From the NCBI GenBank assembly GCA_050953085.1, contig JBMNLX010000002.1:65489-129488 (forward strand): a stretch of DNA of 64,000 nt, in the 5' to 3' direction. Positions 61,836 to 64,000 of this stretch are shown here, in pieces. Within the stretch, counting starts at the first letter, position 1; each line of letters opens with the position of its first letter. Made by a program: the position numbers and the translations under genes. The notes beneath the pieces were generated by a model. The model was not told the DNA's origin. It saw only the letters and a program-made list of their open reading frames with translations, and did not search any database. The DNA is from UBA3946 sp002385755. Lineage in GTDB: Bacteria > Bacillota_I > Bacilli_A > ML615J-28 > CAG-698.

Positions 61836-62493
61836 CGCCGATAATTTCCCCGTCGAGCAGCCTGACATGCCGGCCGCAGTATTTTAATATTTCCTCGCTA
61901 TGGGTAACCAAAACGATTGTTTTCCGGTATTCAACATTCAATTTCTTAAACAATTCCATCACGGCGACGCCGCTCGCGATGTCGAGATTGCCGGTCGGCT
62001 CGTCCGCGAAAATGATATCCGGGTTATTGATGATCGCCCGAGCGACGGCGACGCGTTGTTGCTCGCCGCCCGAAAGTTGCGTGGGAAAGTAATTTTTCCT
62101 TTTCTCCATGGAGACGATGGCGAGCGTCTCGTCGATATCGCCTTCGGCGTTGCCGGCGATTACCTTCGCGAGCATGATATTCTCGTAAACAGTCAAATTG
62201 GGCAAGAGATTATAAAACTGGAAAACAAACCCGAGACGGCGTTTCCTTATGTCCGCGAGCTCCTTCGCGCCGAGGGAAGCGACGTCCTTCCCGAAAAGGC
62301 TGACGACTCCCGCGCTGCATTTTTCCAAACCGCTCATCACGTAAAGCAAAGTTGTCTTTCCGCTCCCGGATGGCCCCGTCACGGCTAAAAACTCGCCGCG
62401 CCGGACGGCGATATTGATGTTTTTTAAGACGTGGGTCGTCAATTTATTATGGTGATAGTCCTTCGCGACATCAACGCAGCTAATAATTTTCAT
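61816..62493 (-). CDS. LolD/MacB-type ABC ATPase
   Basis: This 225-aa ATPase has Walker A GPSGSGKTT (about 39-47), Q-loop FQFYNLLPNLTVYENI, signature LSGGEQQRVAVARA, Walker B IIFADEPTGNLD and the switch His in LVTHSEE. These are the hallmarks of the LolD/MacB family that drives FtsX-like permeases. It is the first of three genes (ATPase, permease, lipoprotein) behind its own consensus-like promoter. Confidence 0.93.
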   Translation of the reverse strand: MKIISCVDVAKDYHHNKLTTHVLKNINIAVRRGEFLAVTGPSGSGKTTLLYVMSGLEKCSAGVVSLFGKDVASLGAKELADIRKRRLGFVFQFYNLLPNLTVYENIMLAKVIAGNAEGDIDETLAIVSMEKRKNYFPTQLSGGEQQRVAVARAIINNPDIIFADEPTGNLDIASGVAVMELFKKLNVEYRKTIVLVTHSEEILKYCGRHVRLLDGEIIGDEKIGV

Positions 62494-62511
62494 GCTTACT
62501 CCGCTTAACCC

Positions 62512-62540
62512 ATTATACTACTTATTTTCTAAAAAGACAA
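62512..62540 (-). promoter_or_regulatory. Promoter of LolD/FtsX operon
   Basis: TTGTCT (62535-62540) and TATAAT (62512-62517), 17-base spacer on the minus strand. Confidence 0.8.
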
Positions 62541-62554
62541 TACAAACGCGAAGT

Positions 62555-62590
62555 AAAAATTCCCCCGGCGGGAAAACCCGCTTCGGGGGA
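62555..62590 (-). terminator. Terminator of candidate RNA II
   Basis: TCCCCC and GGGGGA close over an inner AGCGGG-like stem (GCGGG/CCCGC) with a four-U loop; a U-tract follows on the minus strand. Confidence 0.85.
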
Positions 62591-62683
62591 CACGACTTTG
62601 TTTAGATTTCTTGCTCTCGCCGTAAAGAGCAAATCGGAAGTTTCTGTTTAAAGGCCTGACTTCCAAAGCCTGCGCCGCGCGGC
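62555..62683 (-). ncRNA. Candidate small RNA II (three-way junction)
   Basis: After a TATAAT element the transcript of about 129 nt folds as: stem P1 (GGCTTTG with CAAAGTC), stem P2 (GGAAGT with ACTTCC), stem P3 (TTGCTCT with AGAGCAA) and a strong terminator (CCCCC/GGGGG round a second GCGGG/CCCGC stem, then five U). No open frame with a ribosome site is seen. Its sequence and fold match RNA I just upstream: GGCGAGAGC in P3, AAGT and AACTT in P2. I cannot match it to a known RNA family. Confidence 0.65.
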
Positions 62684-62689
62684 GTTCTT

Positions 62690-62719
62690 ATTATATTCAT
62701 TTTCGCTCGTTCTTATGCA
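62690..62719 (-). promoter_or_regulatory. Promoter of candidate RNA II
   Basis: TGCATA (62714-62719) and TATAAT (62690-62695), 18 bases apart. The surrounding TATGCATAA is also found at the RNA I promoter. Confidence 0.5.
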
Positions 62720-62720
62720 T

Positions 62721-62747
62721 AAAAAAGAGCCCTCGATTACGAGGGCT
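62721..62747 (-). terminator. Terminator of candidate RNA I
   Basis: AGCCCTCG pairs with CGAGGGCT around four bases, followed by a U-tract on the minus strand. Confidence 0.85.
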
Positions 62748-62833
62748 TTTGGCAATCTTTATCACGCTCTCGCCAAATAAGAGCCGGGGGAAAGTTTATT
62801 TTATGGTCAAACTTACAAAACCAGCCGTTAGGC
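62721..62833 (-). ncRNA. Candidate small RNA I (three-way junction)
   Basis: A transcript of about 113 nt with P1 (GGTTTTG with CAAAAGCC, one bulge), P2 (AAGTTT with AAACTT), P3 (GCTCT with AGAGC, loop ending GGCG) and a terminator. It aligns with RNA II over the core, including the upstream TATGCATAA. Its promoter overlaps the 3' end of the alpha-oxoamine synthase gene. Confidence 0.6.
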
Positions 62834-62839
62834 GATAAT

Positions 62840-62868
62840 ATTTTATCTCGGATCGAGAAAATTATGCA
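62840..62868 (-). promoter_or_regulatory. Promoter of candidate RNA I
   Basis: TGCATA (62863-62868) and TAAAAT (62840-62845), 17 bases apart; the -35 lies in the last codons of the upstream gene. Confidence 0.45.
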
Positions 62869-64000
62869 TAGTTTTTAAGAATTTCTAAAACTTCCTTAAT
62901 CGAGCGCATCGCGTGATCCATCTGCTCCCGCGTGTGCGTGGCGGTGTAGGAAGTGCGCAGCAGGCTTTGTCCGGGGGGAGTCGCCGGCGAGATAACGGGG
63001 TTGACGTACACGCCCCGCTCCAAAAGAAGCTTGCAGGCGATGAATGTTTTCTCGTCCTCGTAAGTATAAATCGGGATGATCGGCGTTTGGCTTTCGATAA
63101 TGTCGACGCCAAGTTTTTTCAGTCCTTCGCGCATGTAGGAACTAATATCGTGCAACGCCTTGACTCGCTCCGGCTCGCGGCGGATGATGCGCAGCGCCGC
63201 CCGCGCCGCCTCGACGCTCGCGGGAGTGATCGAAGCGCTGAAAATAAACGGGCGGGAAACGTGCTTCACGTATTCAACGACATCCCGGCTCGCGGCCATA
63301 TACCCGCCCAGCGAGGCGAGCGATTTGCTGAAGGTGCCCATGTAAATATCGACTTCGTCCTCGAGGTCAAAATATTCGGCGGTGCCGCGGCCGCCCGCGC
63401 CCAAGACTCCCAAACCGTGCGCGTCGTCAACCATGACCCGCGCGCCGTATTTCTTCGCCAAGCGAACGATTTCCGGCAGATTGCATATATCGCCGGTCAT
63501 GCTGAAAACGCCGTCGGTGACGATCAATATCCCCTTGTCGGACTCGATCGAAGCGAGTTTTTTCTCCAAGTCCTCCATATCGTTATGCTCGAAACGCAAA
63601 AGTTTCGCGTAACTCAAGCGGCAGGCGTCATATATGCTCGCGTGGTTTTCTTTATCGCTGACAATATAGTCGTTTCTTCCCGCGATCGCGCTGATAATGC
63701 CCAGATTGGACTGGAATCCCGTGCTGAAAGTCATTACCGCTTCCTTACGCAAAAAGTCGGCAAGTTCTTCTTCCAACGCCAAATGGATGTCGAGCGTCCC
63801 GTTCAAAAAACGCGAGCCGGAACAACCCGATCCGTACTTTTCAATCGCGGCGATCGCCGCTTCTTTTACTTCCGGATGGGAAGTTAATCCCAAATAATTG
63901 TTGGAACCGATCATAATGACTCTTCGGTTGTACATATGGACTTCGGTATCCTGCCCCGTCTCCAAAGCGTGAAAATAAGGATATATTCCTTGCTCCTTGG
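62862..64000 (-). CDS. Alpha-oxoamine synthase (KBL/serine palmitoyltransferase-like), partial
   Basis: The frame is open to the window edge, and the residues before the first in-window start (KEQGIYPYFHALETGQDTEV) match the family, so the gene starts outside. About 379 residues are visible. IGSNNYLGLTSHPEVKEAA, SGCSGSRFLNGTLDIH, DDAHGLGVLGAGGRG and the PLP lysine in GTFSKSLASLGGY are typical. The family condenses an amino acid with an acyl-CoA: glycine C-acetyltransferase, serine palmitoyltransferase or biotin KAPA synthase. QDTEV and CSGSRFLNGT favour the KBL/SPT-like branch, but the substrate is uncertain. Confidence 0.9.
   Translation of the reverse strand, partial: KEQGIYPYFHALETGQDTEVHMYNRRVIMIGSNNYLGLTSHPEVKEAAIAAIEKYGSGCSGSRFLNGTLDIHLALEEELADFLRKEAVMTFSTGFQSNLGIISAIAGRNDYIVSDKENHASIYDACRLSYAKLLRFEHNDMEDLEKKLASIESDKGILIVTDGVFSMTGDICNLPEIVRLAKKYGARVMVDDAHGLGVLGAGGRGTAEYFDLEDEVDIYMGTFSKSLASLGGYMAASRDVVEYVKHVSRPFIFSASITPASVEAARAALRIIRREPERVKALHDISSYMREGLKKLGVDIIESQTPIIPIYTYEDEKTFIACKLLLERGVYVNPVISPATPPGQSLLRTSYTATHTREQMDHAMRSIKEVLEILKNYA

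Noticed and set aside
62555..62683. SRP RNA (GTCAGGCC segment)
   Set aside because: The conserved tetraloop and the GGAAGCAGC part of SRP RNA are missing, and the fold is a three-way junction.

Overview
The window comes from a low-to-mid GC Bacillota (Firmicutes-type) bacterium, probably an uncultured Clostridia or Bacilli-like lineage that I cannot place further. The evidence is the Gram-positive replicase PolC, AGGAGG ribosome sites, U-tailed terminators, TTGACA/TATAAT promoters, and DUF2935, DUF1848 and DUF2075 proteins. Most genes lie on the minus strand in short operons. No rRNA, tRNA or CRISPR array was seen.

Region 1-19.5 kb: a partial lipoprotein; an ECF-type sigma factor with a membrane protein that may be its anti-sigma; a YtrB-like ABC exporter with a GNAT; and a three-gene amino-acid uptake ABC system. 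The uptake operon is preceded by a promoter, a 24-codon leader peptide with seven consecutive Tyr codons, and nested hairpins ending in a terminator. This looks like a ribosome-mediated tyrosine attenuator. Then come a HAD hydrolase, a 40-aa peptide with eight consecutive cysteines convergent with a CopA copper ATPase, a cupin, a phosphodiesterase-like enzyme with glycerol kinase, a multipass membrane protein, a DUF2935 protein, serS and an IS481-like transposase remnant.

Region 19.5-34.9 kb: dominated by a direct tandem duplication of about 6.6 kb (20816-27390 and 27391-33942). It carries an XRE-TPR regulator, a decayed GNAT, an SRPBCC protein, a LysM protein, a membrane pyrophosphatase with a structured leader, and an XRE-membrane protein that the junction truncates in copy 1. 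The copies differ by substitutions and small indels.

Region 34.9-42 kb: accessory genes, namely a PD-(D/E)xK nuclease fused to a DUF2075 helicase, an AAC(6')-like GNAT, an immunity-protein pseudogene, a DUF1848 protein and a Card1-like nuclease without a CARF domain, followed by an AI-2E transporter and galE.

Region 42-64 kb: gap; a compact six-gene shikimate operon covering all seven steps to chorismate plus a chorismate mutase, with a chorismate mutase-AroE-AroK fusion; arginase; a Bax inhibitor-1 family protein; polC; an amidohydrolase; and a LolD/FtsX ABC operon with a large acidic lipoprotein. Between that operon and a partial alpha-oxoamine synthase gene lie two tandem, homologous, apparently undescribed small RNAs, each with its own promoter and terminator.
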